From: Leifsonia sp. Root227
Lineage (GTDB): Bacteria > Actinomycetota > Actinomycetes > Actinomycetales > Microbacteriaceae
DNA length: 64,000 nucleotides
Direction of reading: 5' to 3'
NCBI RefSeq assembly: GCF_001428745.1
Contig: NZ_LMIO01000004.1
Span: 682,001-746,000, forward strand
Shown: piece after piece, positions 42,939 to 52,062 of the stretch
Layout of the letters: every line of letters begins with the position of its first letter
How positions within the stretch are numbered: position 1 is the stretch's first letter
The notes under the pieces: model-generated
Database searches by the model: none
The model's input: the letters and a program-made list of their open reading frames with translations, nothing else
What the model was told of the DNA's origin: nothing
Program-made: the position numbers and the translations under genes

Positions 42939-43864
42939 GCACCACCGACACCCGCACCCAGAGCGACGCGGCGACCAGCCAGGGCCCCGCGCGCGACCGC
43001 AAGCCGGACGCGTCGCACAGCGGCTCCCTGCGGCGCGGCCGCATGATCGGCCGGCCGCTGCAATACCTGGCGCTGTTCGCCTACATCGTGTTCCTCGGCT
43101 TCCCGCTGCTGTTCCTGCTGACGACGGCGTTCAAGACGCCGCGCGAGCTGCAGTCCCCGAACCCGGGGTTCTTCCCCACCTCGTTCAACTGGGACAACTT
43201 CGCTCAAGCGATCGAGAAGGCCAACCTGTTCACGTCAGCGGGCAACAGTCTGATCGTCGCGGTGGCCACCACGGTGCTGGTGACCGTCATCTCGCTTCCC
43301 GCCGCGTACGCCCTCGCCCGCTTCCGCACCAAGCTGCGCGGGCTGGCGACAGGCTGGATCCTGCTCAGCCAGGTCTTCCCGTTCATCCTGATCATCATTC
43401 CGCTGTTCCTGGTGCTCAAGAACATCGGCCTCATCAACAACCTGCTCGGGCTGATCCTCGTCTACACCGTGTGGTCGCTCCCGTTCGCCCTGTGGATGCT
43501 GCAGGGCTACGTTGCGGGGATCCCGGTCGAACTCGAGGAGGCCGGCGCCATGGACGGCGCCACCCGGTTCCGCACGCTGCGCTCCATCGTGCTGCCGCTG
43601 CTCGCCCCCGGCCTCGTCGCGACCAGCCTGTTCACGTTCATCTCGGCGTGGAACGAGTTCTTCTTCGCGCTCGTCCTCATCCAGGATCCCAACCTGCAGA
43701 CGCTGCCGCTGTCGCTCGCCCGCTTCGTCGGGGCGGAGGGTCAGGTGCAGCTCGGTCAGCTCGCCGCCGCATCGCTGCTGGCGACCATCCCGAGCCTCGT
43801 CTTCTTCATGCTCATCCAGAAACGTCTGACCTCCGGCCTCCTGAGCGGGGCCGTCAAGGGCTAG
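42935..43864 (+). CDS. Carbohydrate ABC transporter permease (MalG/UgpE type)
   Basis: The 309-residue permease has six predicted helices and the EAA loop ELEEAGAMDGATRFRTLRSI near residue 200. The N-terminal 40 residues are hydrophilic. It is translationally coupled to the MalF-type gene (ATGA). The binding-protein gene follows after 58 nt. Confidence 0.92.
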   Translation: MSTTDTRTQSDAATSQGPARDRKPDASHSGSLRRGRMIGRPLQYLALFAYIVFLGFPLLFLLTTAFKTPRELQSPNPGFFPTSFNWDNFAQAIEKANLFTSAGNSLIVAVATTVLVTVISLPAAYALARFRTKLRGLATGWILLSQVFPFILIIIPLFLVLKNIGLINNLLGLILVYTVWSLPFALWMLQGYVAGIPVELEEAGAMDGATRFRTLRSIVLPLLAPGLVATSLFTFISAWNEFFFALVLIQDPNLQTLPLSLARFVGAEGQVQLGQLAAASLLATIPSLVFFMLIQKRLTSGLLSGAVKG

Positions 43865-43922
43865 GCGCCCGCTCCACCCCAACACCCACAGCAAGAGTCG
43901 AATCAACAGAAAGAGGTGTGCA

Positions 43923-45218
43923 ATGCGCACAACAACCGCCGCCCGTCTGGGCGTCGCCGTTGCCGGCATCGTGGCCGCGTCGCTCGCACTGTCCGGATGC
44001 TCGACGTCGGGCAGTTCCGACGCCTCCAGCGGCGGCAAGGTCACGCTGACCTTCCAGTCGCTGGCCTATCAGGACACCACCGTCGCCGCGACGAAGGACA
44101 TCGTGGACTCCTGGAACAAGAAGAACCCGGACATCCAGGTGAAACTCCGCCAGGGGAGCTGGGACAACGTGCACGACCAGCTCGTCACGCAGTTCCAGGG
44201 TGGAACGGCCCCGGACATCATCCACGACGAGTCCGCCGACATCATGGGCTTCGCCAACCAGGGCTACCTCGCCGACCTGAGCAAATATCTCGACGCGGAC
44301 GTCAAGAAGCAGGTCTCGAAGGACGTCTGGAGCTCGGTCACCACCGCCGACGGCAAGATCGTGGCCGCGCCGACGCTGCTTCAGTCGTACGTCGTGTTCG
44401 CGAACACCGACGCCATCAAGAAGGCAGGAGCAGAGGTCCCGAGCGGCAAGACGCTCACCTGGGACGACTTCCAGGACCTGTCGAAGAAGCTCACCTCCGG
44501 AGGGAACTTCGGCACAGGATGGGGTCTGAAGCAGCCGACGGCGACCGTCATGAACCTGGCGCTCGGCTTCGACGGCACCTTCTTCACGAACAAGGACGGC
44601 AAGTCGACCATCCATGTCGGCGACGACGAGCTCCAGGTGCCCAAGCGCATCAATGAGATGGCGTACACGGACAAGTCGCTCGACCCGACGTCGCTGACGC
44701 AGAGCGGTACGGACGTGCTTCCCGGCTTCTTCGGCGGCAAGTACGCCATGTACGTCGGCGGAAACTACGTGGCGCAGCAGATCACCGAGTCCGCTCCCGC
44801 AGGATTCAACTGGGCCGTCCTTCCTCCGCTCGCCGGCGCTGACGGTGCCGCGCAGGCGGCCAACCCGCAGACGATGTCCGTCTCGGCACAGAGCAAGCAC
44901 GTCGAGCAGGCCGCGAAGTTCATCAACTACTTCATGGATGCGGCCAACCAGGCGAAGCTCGCAGAGGGCGACTGGCTGATCCCCGCTTCCGCCGCCGCTC
45001 GCGACCAGGTCGCGAAGGACACGTCGGGCAAGAACGGCTGGGAGGCCATCCTCAAGTCGGGCGAGGCCCTGAAGGCGGCACCGTTCCAGGGGGCGACCAA
45101 CTACCCGCAGTGGAAGGACCAGTACGCCACCCCGGCGCTGCAGAAGTACTTCGCCAACTCGATCTCGCTCGACGACCTCAAGAAGCAGCTCACGGACGGC
45201 TGGTCGGCGGTCGGCTGA
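43923..45218 (+). CDS. Extracellular solute-binding lipoprotein of CUT1 transporter
   Basis: The 431-residue exported protein has a signal peptide with lipobox LALSGCST (Cys near residue 27) and a type 1 solute-binding fold (IQVKLRQGSWDNVHDQLVTQ, GTAPDIIHDESADIMGF, LTWDDFQDLSKKLTSGGNFG, AMYVGGNYVAQQI). It should determine what enters the pathway encoded downstream, probably a glycoside or sugar conjugate. It is placed after the permeases rather than before, a less common order. AAGAGGTG precedes the ATG. Confidence 0.92.
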   Translation: MRTTTAARLGVAVAGIVAASLALSGCSTSGSSDASSGGKVTLTFQSLAYQDTTVAATKDIVDSWNKKNPDIQVKLRQGSWDNVHDQLVTQFQGGTAPDIIHDESADIMGFANQGYLADLSKYLDADVKKQVSKDVWSSVTTADGKIVAAPTLLQSYVVFANTDAIKKAGAEVPSGKTLTWDDFQDLSKKLTSGGNFGTGWGLKQPTATVMNLALGFDGTFFTNKDGKSTIHVGDDELQVPKRINEMAYTDKSLDPTSLTQSGTDVLPGFFGGKYAMYVGGNYVAQQITESAPAGFNWAVLPPLAGADGAAQAANPQTMSVSAQSKHVEQAAKFINYFMDAANQAKLAEGDWLIPASAAARDQVAKDTSGKNGWEAILKSGEALKAAPFQGATNYPQWKDQYATPALQKYFANSISLDDLKKQLTDGWSAVG

Positions 45219-45278
45219 CCCGCCGACAGACCGGCCGACCGCGGCGACGAAGAACAACCGAAACAAGGAGAAGGATCG

Positions 45279-46430
45279 ATGGACGCGCTGGTGATGAAGG
45301 CGACGGGGGCACTCGCGGGAGCGGCTGTCGGCGACGCGCTCGGAGGAGCGGCGGAGGGCAACACGCCGGAGGCCATCCAGGAGCGCTACGACGGCTTCAT
45401 CACCGGCATCGTCCCTCCGTTCCTGGAGGACTGGCGCAACGCCAGGCCGATCGCGCCGTACCACAAGGGCGACGGGCACGTCACGGACGACACCCTCATG
45501 ACGACGGCTCTCGTCGACGTCTACGACACCGTGCGCGACCACTTGGACGCGTACGCCATCGCGGACCACCTGGTGCCGCTGCTGATCGGCGACAAGCGGT
45601 GGATCCCGGAGTTCGAGTCGGAGGGGCTGCTGCTTCACCGCATCTTCCTCGCGGAGAAGTGGCTGGTCACCCGCCTGCACTACGGCCACATCGACCCGCG
45701 TGAGGCCGGGGTCGGCAACATCGTCAACTGCGGGGCGACGATGTACGTCGCCCCCATCGGGATCGTCAACGCCGGAGCTCCCGATGCGGCGTACGCGGAG
45801 GCCATCGACGTCGCCGGGGCGCACCAGTCCAGCTACGGCAGGGAGGCTGCAGGCGTCTACGCGGCGGCCGTCGCCGAGGCGATGCGGCCGGGGGCGTCCG
45901 TCTCCAGCGTCGTCGAGACCGCGCTGCGGCTCGCGAAGGACGGCACCAGGGATGCGATCGCATCGGTCGTCGACGCTGCGGCGACGGTGACCGACTGGCG
46001 TTCCGGCCTCGGTGTGCTCCGCTCGGCCGTCGAGCCGTTCGACACCGTCGGGCCGTACTACCGGCAGCCGGCGAAGGATGCGCGCATCCCGAGCAGGACG
46101 AAGTCGATCGAGGAACTGCCGGTGGCCCTCGGGATGCTGGTGGCCGCGCAGGGCGACTACAGCGAGGCCGTCCTCGGCTCGGTCAACTACGGCCGCGACT
46201 CCGACTCGATCGCCGTGATGGCCGGCTCGATCGCCGGCGCTCTCGGCGGAGTAGACGTGGTTCCCGCCGAGTGGATCGACGGCGTCAGCGACGGCAGCCG
46301 GATGGACATCACGGCCACGGGGCCGGTCATCGCCTCCGTGGCGCGCCAGGTCTGGGCGGCAGACGCCGAGCGGGCGCGCTCGGTGGCGTCCGTCCGCGAC
46401 GCCTTCGCCGCGGACCTCGAGGTGGCGTAG
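45279..46430 (+). CDS. ADP-ribosylglycohydrolase-family enzyme 1
   Basis: The 383-residue protein has the all-helical DraG/ARH fold with its metal-binding motifs: GAAVGDALGGAAEG near residue 15, the DDT triad in GDGHVTDDTLMTTALV near 65-80, and the C-terminal GRDSDSIAVMAGSIAGALGG near 308, which supplies the second metal ligands. The family cleaves N- or O-glycosidic bonds of ADP-ribose and, in some members, other glycosides. In a sugar uptake operon beside a ribokinase-like gene, a role in splitting an imported riboside or glycoside is likely. It has a GGAGAAGG ribosome site. Confidence 0.9.
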   Translation: MDALVMKATGALAGAAVGDALGGAAEGNTPEAIQERYDGFITGIVPPFLEDWRNARPIAPYHKGDGHVTDDTLMTTALVDVYDTVRDHLDAYAIADHLVPLLIGDKRWIPEFESEGLLLHRIFLAEKWLVTRLHYGHIDPREAGVGNIVNCGATMYVAPIGIVNAGAPDAAYAEAIDVAGAHQSSYGREAAGVYAAAVAEAMRPGASVSSVVETALRLAKDGTRDAIASVVDAAATVTDWRSGLGVLRSAVEPFDTVGPYYRQPAKDARIPSRTKSIEELPVALGMLVAAQGDYSEAVLGSVNYGRDSDSIAVMAGSIAGALGGVDVVPAEWIDGVSDGSRMDITATGPVIASVARQVWAADAERARSVASVRDAFAADLEVA

Positions 46431-47848
46431 TGCTCAGGCTGAGCTGGACGCAGCCGGAGGACCTGCTGCCGCACGCGCTGGTGGCCGCCGAGCTCGACGG
46501 CCGGCCGGTCGCCGACCTGCGGAAGCGCTGGGAGGCGGCGGGCGGAACGCCGACGGCCGCGGTGAGCGGCGCGACGCCGGAACCGGCGCCCGCCGCGCTC
46601 GTCGGGCTCGCGCGAGACCTCCTCGCCGAGGTGGACGAGCGGGCTGATCCGGCCGAGCTGGTCGCGGCGGAGCCGGACGCACTCGACGCGATCCTGGCGG
46701 CGGCGTCCGGCGCAGACAGCGCGGGCGGTGCGCGCAGCGCGAGTGCCGTGGGTGCCGCTGACTCCGCCGACCTCGCCGACCGCATCCTCGGCGGCTGGCT
46801 CGGCCGCGCAGCCGGGTGCCTGCTGGGGAAGCCGGTGGAGAAGATCTCGCTGGAGGGCATCAGGGCCATTGCGCGCTCGACGGGGAACTGGCCTCTCCAC
46901 GCCTACTTCACCGAGGTGGGACTCGACAGCGACATCGCGGCGCGCTTCCCCTGGAACCGGCGCAGTCGTCCGACCAGCCTCGTCGAGAACATCGACGGGA
47001 TGCCAGAGGACGACGACCTGAACTTCCCGCTCATCGCACTGGGGCTCCTCGAGCGCGTCGGAGCGGGCTTCACGACCGACGACGTCGCGCAGGCCTGGCT
47101 GGACAGCCTGCCGGGCGGCCGTGTCTTCACAGCGGAGCGGATCGTGTACCGCAACCTGCTCGACGGCTACGAGCCGACGGTGGCAGGCGCCGTGCGCAAC
47201 CCGTTCCGCGACTGGATCGGCGCGCAGATCCGCACCGACGTCTACGGCTGGGCCAACCCTGGCGATCCGGTCGCCGCGGCTCGTCTCGCCTGGACGGACG
47301 CCCGCCTGAGCCACGGCCGCAACGGCGTGTACGGCGCGATGTTCGCGGCGGCGGCCTGCTCGACGGCCGTGATCGCCGCCGACGTCCGTGCTGTCATCGA
47401 CGCCGGCCTCTCCGTCGTTCCCTCCGCATCCCGATACGCCTCCGCCATCCGCCGCGGGGCGGAACTCGGCGCGAGCGACCTCGACGACGAAGCGGCAGTG
47501 GATGCGCTGCACGCGGAGTTCGGGCACCTCCACTGGGTGCACGTGCTCGGCAACTCCGCGCTGCTCGCGTTCGCGCTGACGCGCGGCGACGGCGACTTCG
47601 AGCGCACCATCACCCTCGCGGTGAGCGGCGGCTGGGACACGGACTCCGTCGGCGCGACGGCGGGCTCCATCGCGGGTGCGCTCACCGGCGCCCGCGAGCT
47701 CCCGGCACGCTGGATCGACCCGCTGCACGACACGCTCGCGACGAGCGTTCCCGGCTTCTCCGACGTGCGGTTCAGCGACCTCGCTGCGCGCACGCTCCGC
47801 CTGGCGGAGGGCGCGGGCGCCCAGCCGGTCGAGGCAGCGTCCCGATGA
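46430..47848 (+). CDS. ADP-ribosylglycohydrolase-family enzyme 2, with N-terminal extension
   Basis: The 472-residue protein contains an ARH fold from about residue 115 (ADRILGGWLGRAAGCLLGKP), with metal motifs GAGFTTDDVAQAWLDSLP and SGGWDTDSVGATAGSIAGAL. The first 110 residues are an Ala-rich extension absent from the first paralogue (LSWTQPEDLLPHALVAAELD, then a variable linker). The two paralogues are clearly divergent, so they probably act on different bonds or anomers. The GTG start shares its first G with the preceding TAG stop. Confidence 0.88.
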   Translation: MLRLSWTQPEDLLPHALVAAELDGRPVADLRKRWEAAGGTPTAAVSGATPEPAPAALVGLARDLLAEVDERADPAELVAAEPDALDAILAAASGADSAGGARSASAVGAADSADLADRILGGWLGRAAGCLLGKPVEKISLEGIRAIARSTGNWPLHAYFTEVGLDSDIAARFPWNRRSRPTSLVENIDGMPEDDDLNFPLIALGLLERVGAGFTTDDVAQAWLDSLPGGRVFTAERIVYRNLLDGYEPTVAGAVRNPFRDWIGAQIRTDVYGWANPGDPVAAARLAWTDARLSHGRNGVYGAMFAAAACSTAVIAADVRAVIDAGLSVVPSASRYASAIRRGAELGASDLDDEAAVDALHAEFGHLHWVHVLGNSALLAFALTRGDGDFERTITLAVSGGWDTDSVGATAGSIAGALTGARELPARWIDPLHDTLATSVPGFSDVRFSDLAARTLRLAEGAGAQPVEAASR

Positions 47849-48801
47849 GCATCGTCGTGGTCGGCAGCGCCAACCTGGATCTCGTGTACCGGGTGGAGCG
47901 CATCCCGCCGCCGGGTGAGACCGTGCTGGCGGTCGGATCCGACTCCGCTCCCGGTGGAAAGGGCAACAACCAGGTGATCGCCGCGGCTCGCGCGGGCGCG
48001 CGGGCGACCTTCGTCGCGGCGCTCGGCAGGGATGCGGCGGCCGAGCGGTTGATCGCGAGCCTGGAGGACGCCGGGGTCGACCTGCGGATCAGGCGGGTGG
48101 ACGAGCCGACGGGCACCGCGATCATCACGGTCGACGACTCCGCCGAGAACGCGATCGTCGTCGATTCCGGCGCCAACCGGATGCTCGACGGCCTCGACGA
48201 TTCAGAGCGCGAAGTCGTCGCTGCGGCAGACGTGCTGCTGCTGCAGTTGGAGACGCCGCTCGCCACGGTGACGGAGGCGGCTGCCGTCGCGCACGCATCC
48301 GCGACCACGGTCGTGCTCAACGCCGCCCCCATCCAGTCGCTCTCCGCCGCGTTCCTCGCTGACGTGGATGTGCTGGTGGTGAACGAGCACGAGGCGGCGC
48401 ACCTCGCAGCCGAGCTCACCGGCGAGGCCGTGCACGAGGCGAGCGGCGAAGATCTCGCCGCGATCCTGAGCAGGCTCGGCCTGGCGGTGATCGTGACGCT
48501 CGGCGCTGACGGCGCCGTCGTCCGGGTGCCGGACGAGCCGCCCGCGCACGTCGCGGGGCGGGTGGTCGACGCCGTCGACACGACCGGCGCAGGCGACACG
48601 TTCTGCGGCGCGCTCGTCGCAGAGCTCGACCGCCGCCGCGGTACGAACGGCAGCGCGGGCAGTGGCCGCCCCGACCTCGGCACGCTGGTGCGCGCCGCAG
48701 AGTTCGCGACTGTCGCCGCCGCCATCTCGGTGCAGCGCGCAGGCGCTGTGCCCTCCATCCCCAGTCTCGAGGAGATTCACGATTTCAACTCGGCCAGCTG
48801 A
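47845..48801 (+). CDS. PfkB-family sugar kinase (ribokinase-like)
   Basis: The 318-residue kinase has the PfkB N-terminal signature GGKGNNQVIAAARAGA (about 37-52) and C-terminal signature DAVDTTGAGDTFCGAL (about 243-258) with the catalytic Asp in GAGD, plus the NEHEAAHLA element. Ribokinase is the closest well-known relative and would phosphorylate ribose freed by the two hydrolases; other pentoses or nucleosides are possible. ATGA overlap with the preceding gene. Confidence 0.9.
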   Translation: MSIVVVGSANLDLVYRVERIPPPGETVLAVGSDSAPGGKGNNQVIAAARAGARATFVAALGRDAAAERLIASLEDAGVDLRIRRVDEPTGTAIITVDDSAENAIVVDSGANRMLDGLDDSEREVVAAADVLLLQLETPLATVTEAAAVAHASATTVVLNAAPIQSLSAAFLADVDVLVVNEHEAAHLAAELTGEAVHEASGEDLAAILSRLGLAVIVTLGADGAVVRVPDEPPAHVAGRVVDAVDTTGAGDTFCGALVAELDRRRGTNGSAGSGRPDLGTLVRAAEFATVAAAISVQRAGAVPSIPSLEEIHDFNSAS

Positions 48802-50872
48802 CCAGGCTTCCGTCACCACGTTCGACCCGGACGAGGAGAACACCAACGACTTCGATCCCCTGGTGCCCAGGGCGATCGACCTGCCGACGGTGCTGCCGCG
48901 CGGCGGCGTCATCGATCCGGCTGCCGGCGACATCGCGAAGATCTTCGCCGCGCCGGAGGACCCGGCGGAGTGGCCGGCCTGGCGCGCCGACCTCGCGGCC
49001 TGGCGAGAGGAGGCGCGCGCTCGCCTGAACTACGACGGCGCCGTCTACGAGCGTGCGGAGACGGAGTGGGCGCGTGCGGCGTACAGCGTCGCCCAGATCT
49101 GGCTGTGGGATGAACGGCTGTTCGACCACGAGCGTCAGGAGTTCACCGTCGACGCCTTCCTCGACGCGACGGCCGACCACGGCGGCTTCGACGGCATCGT
49201 GCTCTGGCACGCATATCCGGTCATCGGGATCGACGATCGCAACCAGTTCGACTTCTACCGCGACGTCCCCGGCCTGGATGCGGTGGTCGCGGCCTTCCAC
49301 GCCCGCGGAGTGCGCATCTTCATCGACTACAACCCGTGGGACACCGGCACCCGTCGCGCACCGGACGCGGACCCGGAGGAACTCGCAAAGGTCGTCGGAG
49401 AGCTCGGCGTCGACGGCGTCTTCCTCGACACGATGAAGGAGGGCGACGCCCGCCTGATCGACGCTCTGCTGCAGGCGACCCCGCCGCAGGTGCTCGAGGG
49501 GGAGTCCAGGGTGCCGAACCAGCGCATCCAGGACCACCAGCTGAGCTGGGCCCAGTGGTTCTCCGACTCGGCAGCGCCCGGCGTGATGCGGGCGCACTGG
49601 TTCGAGCGCAGACACATGATGCACTCGACGCGCCGCTGGAATCGCGACCACAGCGACGAGCTGCAGTCCGCGTGGATGAACGGCACCGGTCTGCTGGTCT
49701 GGGATGCGGTGTTCGGCGTCTGGGTCGGCTGGAACGAGCGGGACAAGGCGACGCTGCGACGGATGCTGCGGGTGCAGCGTGCGCTCTCCGACGTCCTGGT
49801 GGACGGGGAGTGGTCGCCGCTGCTCGGCGCGTCGGAGGAGGCGCTGGCAGCCGGGGTGTACGTCTCGCGGTTCGCGGCAGACGGAGCGACCCTGTGGACG
49901 GTCGTGAACCGGGGAGACCAGGACTGGACGGGAGACCCGCTGGCGGCACCCGCCGCCGACGGTGCACGCCGTCACGACGTGACCGATGGACGGGCGGACG
50001 TGACGGCGGTGCGCGTTCCCGCGCGTGGCGTCACGGGCATCCTCGAGGTGGTGGCCGGGGGAGCGCATCCCGCGTCGCTGCTGCGCGAGGCGGCGGACGA
50101 CACAGCGGCGGACGACGCCCGGTTCCCCGCGCGGGAGGCCGTACGCACGGTGCCCCCGCGCACCCCGGCTGCGACCGCGCCGGTGGATGCGGTGGTCGTG
50201 GAACAGGGCGAGCGCGAGCTCGCTGTGACCTTCCGCCGTCGCGAGACGGGCTTCTACCAGGGCGCGCCGTACGTGGAGGAGTGGAAGCCGCTGCCTCCGC
50301 GGCTGCACGACGATCGGCGGGAGACGCTGACCGTCACGATCCGCGGGCGCGTCGCCGTAGCCGCACGGGAGGTCACCGCTGCCGAGTTCGCGGGCTTCGT
50401 GGCGGCCACGGGGTACCGGCCGGTCGCCGGAGCGCGCTTCCTGGTGGGCACCGCATCCGGTGACGCCCCGGCCGTCGGGGTCTCGCTCGCCGACGCGCGC
50501 GCATACGCGGCCTGGGCGGGGGCACGGCTGCCGGACGAGTTCGAGTGGCAGCTCGCCGCGGAACAGCCGGGCTTCGCCAGGTCGGAGCCCGCCGTCTGGA
50601 ACTGGACGGAGAGCGAGCACAGCGACGGCGTCACCCGGTTCGTCATGCTCAAGGGTGGGAGCGACCATGTCGCCTCCGGCTCGGACTGGTACACGGACGG
50701 CGGACGGCGAGACGCGTCGTTCAGCCTGAAGTTCCTGCTTCCCGGACTGGGCGTCGAGCGGTCCAGCAGCATCGGCTTCCGGCTCGCATGGGACCTGTCG
50801 AGCGCGGACGAGCTGACTGTGGGAGAGCGGACCGCGGACACGCAGGCCGTGGACGGGGGAGTCCAGCGATGA
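48782..50872 (+). CDS. TIM-barrel glycosidase-like protein fused to a cysteine-free FGE/SUMF domain
   Basis: Residues about 60-400 resemble a glycoside-hydrolase TIM barrel (FDGIVLWHAYPVIGIDDR, VRIFIDYNPWDTG, LGVDGVFLDTMKEG, where Asp in FLDT could be catalytic). Residues about 500-685 resemble the formylglycine-generating-enzyme / sulfatase-modifying-factor fold (REVTAAEFAGFVAATGYRP, GVSLADARAYAAWAGARLPD, WNWTESEHSDG, GFRLAWD). The whole protein has no cysteine, so formylglycine synthesis by the known mechanism is excluded. The frame has no ATG/GTG start near the previous stop; ATT at 48782, 7 nt after GAGGAG, is proposed, with GTG 48863 as alternative. Substrate binding by the second domain is a guess. 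Confidence 0.72.
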   Translation: MSTRPADQASVTTFDPDEENTNDFDPLVPRAIDLPTVLPRGGVIDPAAGDIAKIFAAPEDPAEWPAWRADLAAWREEARARLNYDGAVYERAETEWARAAYSVAQIWLWDERLFDHERQEFTVDAFLDATADHGGFDGIVLWHAYPVIGIDDRNQFDFYRDVPGLDAVVAAFHARGVRIFIDYNPWDTGTRRAPDADPEELAKVVGELGVDGVFLDTMKEGDARLIDALLQATPPQVLEGESRVPNQRIQDHQLSWAQWFSDSAAPGVMRAHWFERRHMMHSTRRWNRDHSDELQSAWMNGTGLLVWDAVFGVWVGWNERDKATLRRMLRVQRALSDVLVDGEWSPLLGASEEALAAGVYVSRFAADGATLWTVVNRGDQDWTGDPLAAPAADGARRHDVTDGRADVTAVRVPARGVTGILEVVAGGAHPASLLREAADDTAADDARFPAREAVRTVPPRTPAATAPVDAVVVEQGERELAVTFRRRETGFYQGAPYVEEWKPLPPRLHDDRRETLTVTIRGRVAVAAREVTAAEFAGFVAATGYRPVAGARFLVGTASGDAPAVGVSLADARAYAAWAGARLPDEFEWQLAAEQPGFARSEPAVWNWTESEHSDGVTRFVMLKGGSDHVASGSDWYTDGGRRDASFSLKFLLPGLGVERSSSIGFRLAWDLSSADELTVGERTADTQAVDGGVQR

Positions 50873-52062
50873 GCGAGTCCGCCCTCCGCGGCATCCGGGT
50901 GCTGGATGTGTCGACCCTGTTCGCCGGGCCCCTCGCGGCGACCTTCCTCGGCGACTTCGGCGCCGACGTGATCAAGGTCGAGCATCCCACCCGGCCGGAC
51001 GCGGCCCGCGGGCACGGACCGGCGAAAGACGGTGTGAACCTGTGGTGGAAGACGCTCGGACGCAACAAGCGCACGGTCACCATCGACCTCGGATCTCCGG
51101 ACGGCGCAGAGCTGCTGCTCGCGCTCGCCGCGGACGCGGACGTGCTGATCGAGAACTTCCGCCCTGGCACCCTGGAACGCTGGGGGCTCGGGCCGGAGGC
51201 GCTGCACGCCGCCAATCCGCGCCTCGTGATCGCGCGCGTGACGGCGTTCGGCCAGTTCGGGCCGTACTCCGCGCGTCCCGGCTTCGGCAGCCTGGCCGAG
51301 GCGATGAGCGGATTCGCAGCGCTCACGGGCGAACCGGACGGGCCGCCGACGCTCCCGCCGTTCGGACTGGCGGACGGCATCGCCGCTCTGTCGACGGCAT
51401 ACGCTGTGATGGTCGCGCTGCGCGCAGCGGAGCGCGACGGGCACGGTCAGGTCATCGACCTCGCGATCATCGAGCCCATCCTGATGCTGCTCGGCGGCCA
51501 GATCACCGCGTACGACCAGCTCGGCGCCGTCCAGCCGCGCACAGGGAACCGCTCGGTCAACAACGCGCCGCGCAACGTCTATCGCACGGCGGACGGCGAC
51601 TGGGTCGCGGTCTCCACCAGCTCGCAGTCCATCGCCGAACGGGTGATGCGCCTGGTCGGCAGACCCGATGTGATCGACGAGCCGTGGTTCGCGACAGGGC
51701 ACAGCAGGGCAGAGCACGCCGACGAGCTGGATGCGGCGGTCGCGGCCTGGATCGCAGCTCGCCCCACCGAGGAGGTCGTCCGCGGGTTCGAGGACGCGCA
51801 GGCCGCCATCGCGCAGGTCTACGACGTGCGCGGCATTCTCGCCGACCCGCAGTACCAGGCGATCGGCACGGTGCAGACGGTCGACGACGACGAACTGGGG
51901 CCGGTGAAGATGCAGAACGTGCTGTTCCGTCTCTCCGACACCCCCGGTGCGATCCGCTGGGCCGGCCGGCCGCACGGACGGGACACGGACGACGTGCTCG
52001 CCGAGATCGGCGTCACTCAGGAGCAGGTCGAGGCGCTGCGGGCGAAGGGGGTCGTGCGATGA
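50869..52062 (+). CDS. CaiB/BaiF family CoA-transferase
   Basis: The 397-residue class III CoA-transferase moves CoA between carboxylic acids. Family features are LRGIRVLDVSTLFAGPLAAT at the N-terminus, DVIKVEHPTRPD, NKRTVTIDLGSPDGAELLL, LIENFRPGTLERWGL and the LAEAMSGFAALTGEPDGPP region. Members handle carnitine, oxalate, itaconate, succinate-type and other acids; the acid here is unknown. It overlaps the upstream gene (ATGA) and the downstream lyase (ATGA), suggesting that its acyl-CoA product is passed to the lyase. Confidence 0.92.
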   Translation: MSESALRGIRVLDVSTLFAGPLAATFLGDFGADVIKVEHPTRPDAARGHGPAKDGVNLWWKTLGRNKRTVTIDLGSPDGAELLLALAADADVLIENFRPGTLERWGLGPEALHAANPRLVIARVTAFGQFGPYSARPGFGSLAEAMSGFAALTGEPDGPPTLPPFGLADGIAALSTAYAVMVALRAAERDGHGQVIDLAIIEPILMLLGGQITAYDQLGAVQPRTGNRSVNNAPRNVYRTADGDWVAVSTSSQSIAERVMRLVGRPDVIDEPWFATGHSRAEHADELDAAVAAWIAARPTEEVVRGFEDAQAAIAQVYDVRGILADPQYQAIGTVQTVDDDELGPVKMQNVLFRLSDTPGAIRWAGRPHGRDTDDVLAEIGVTQEQVEALRAKGVVR

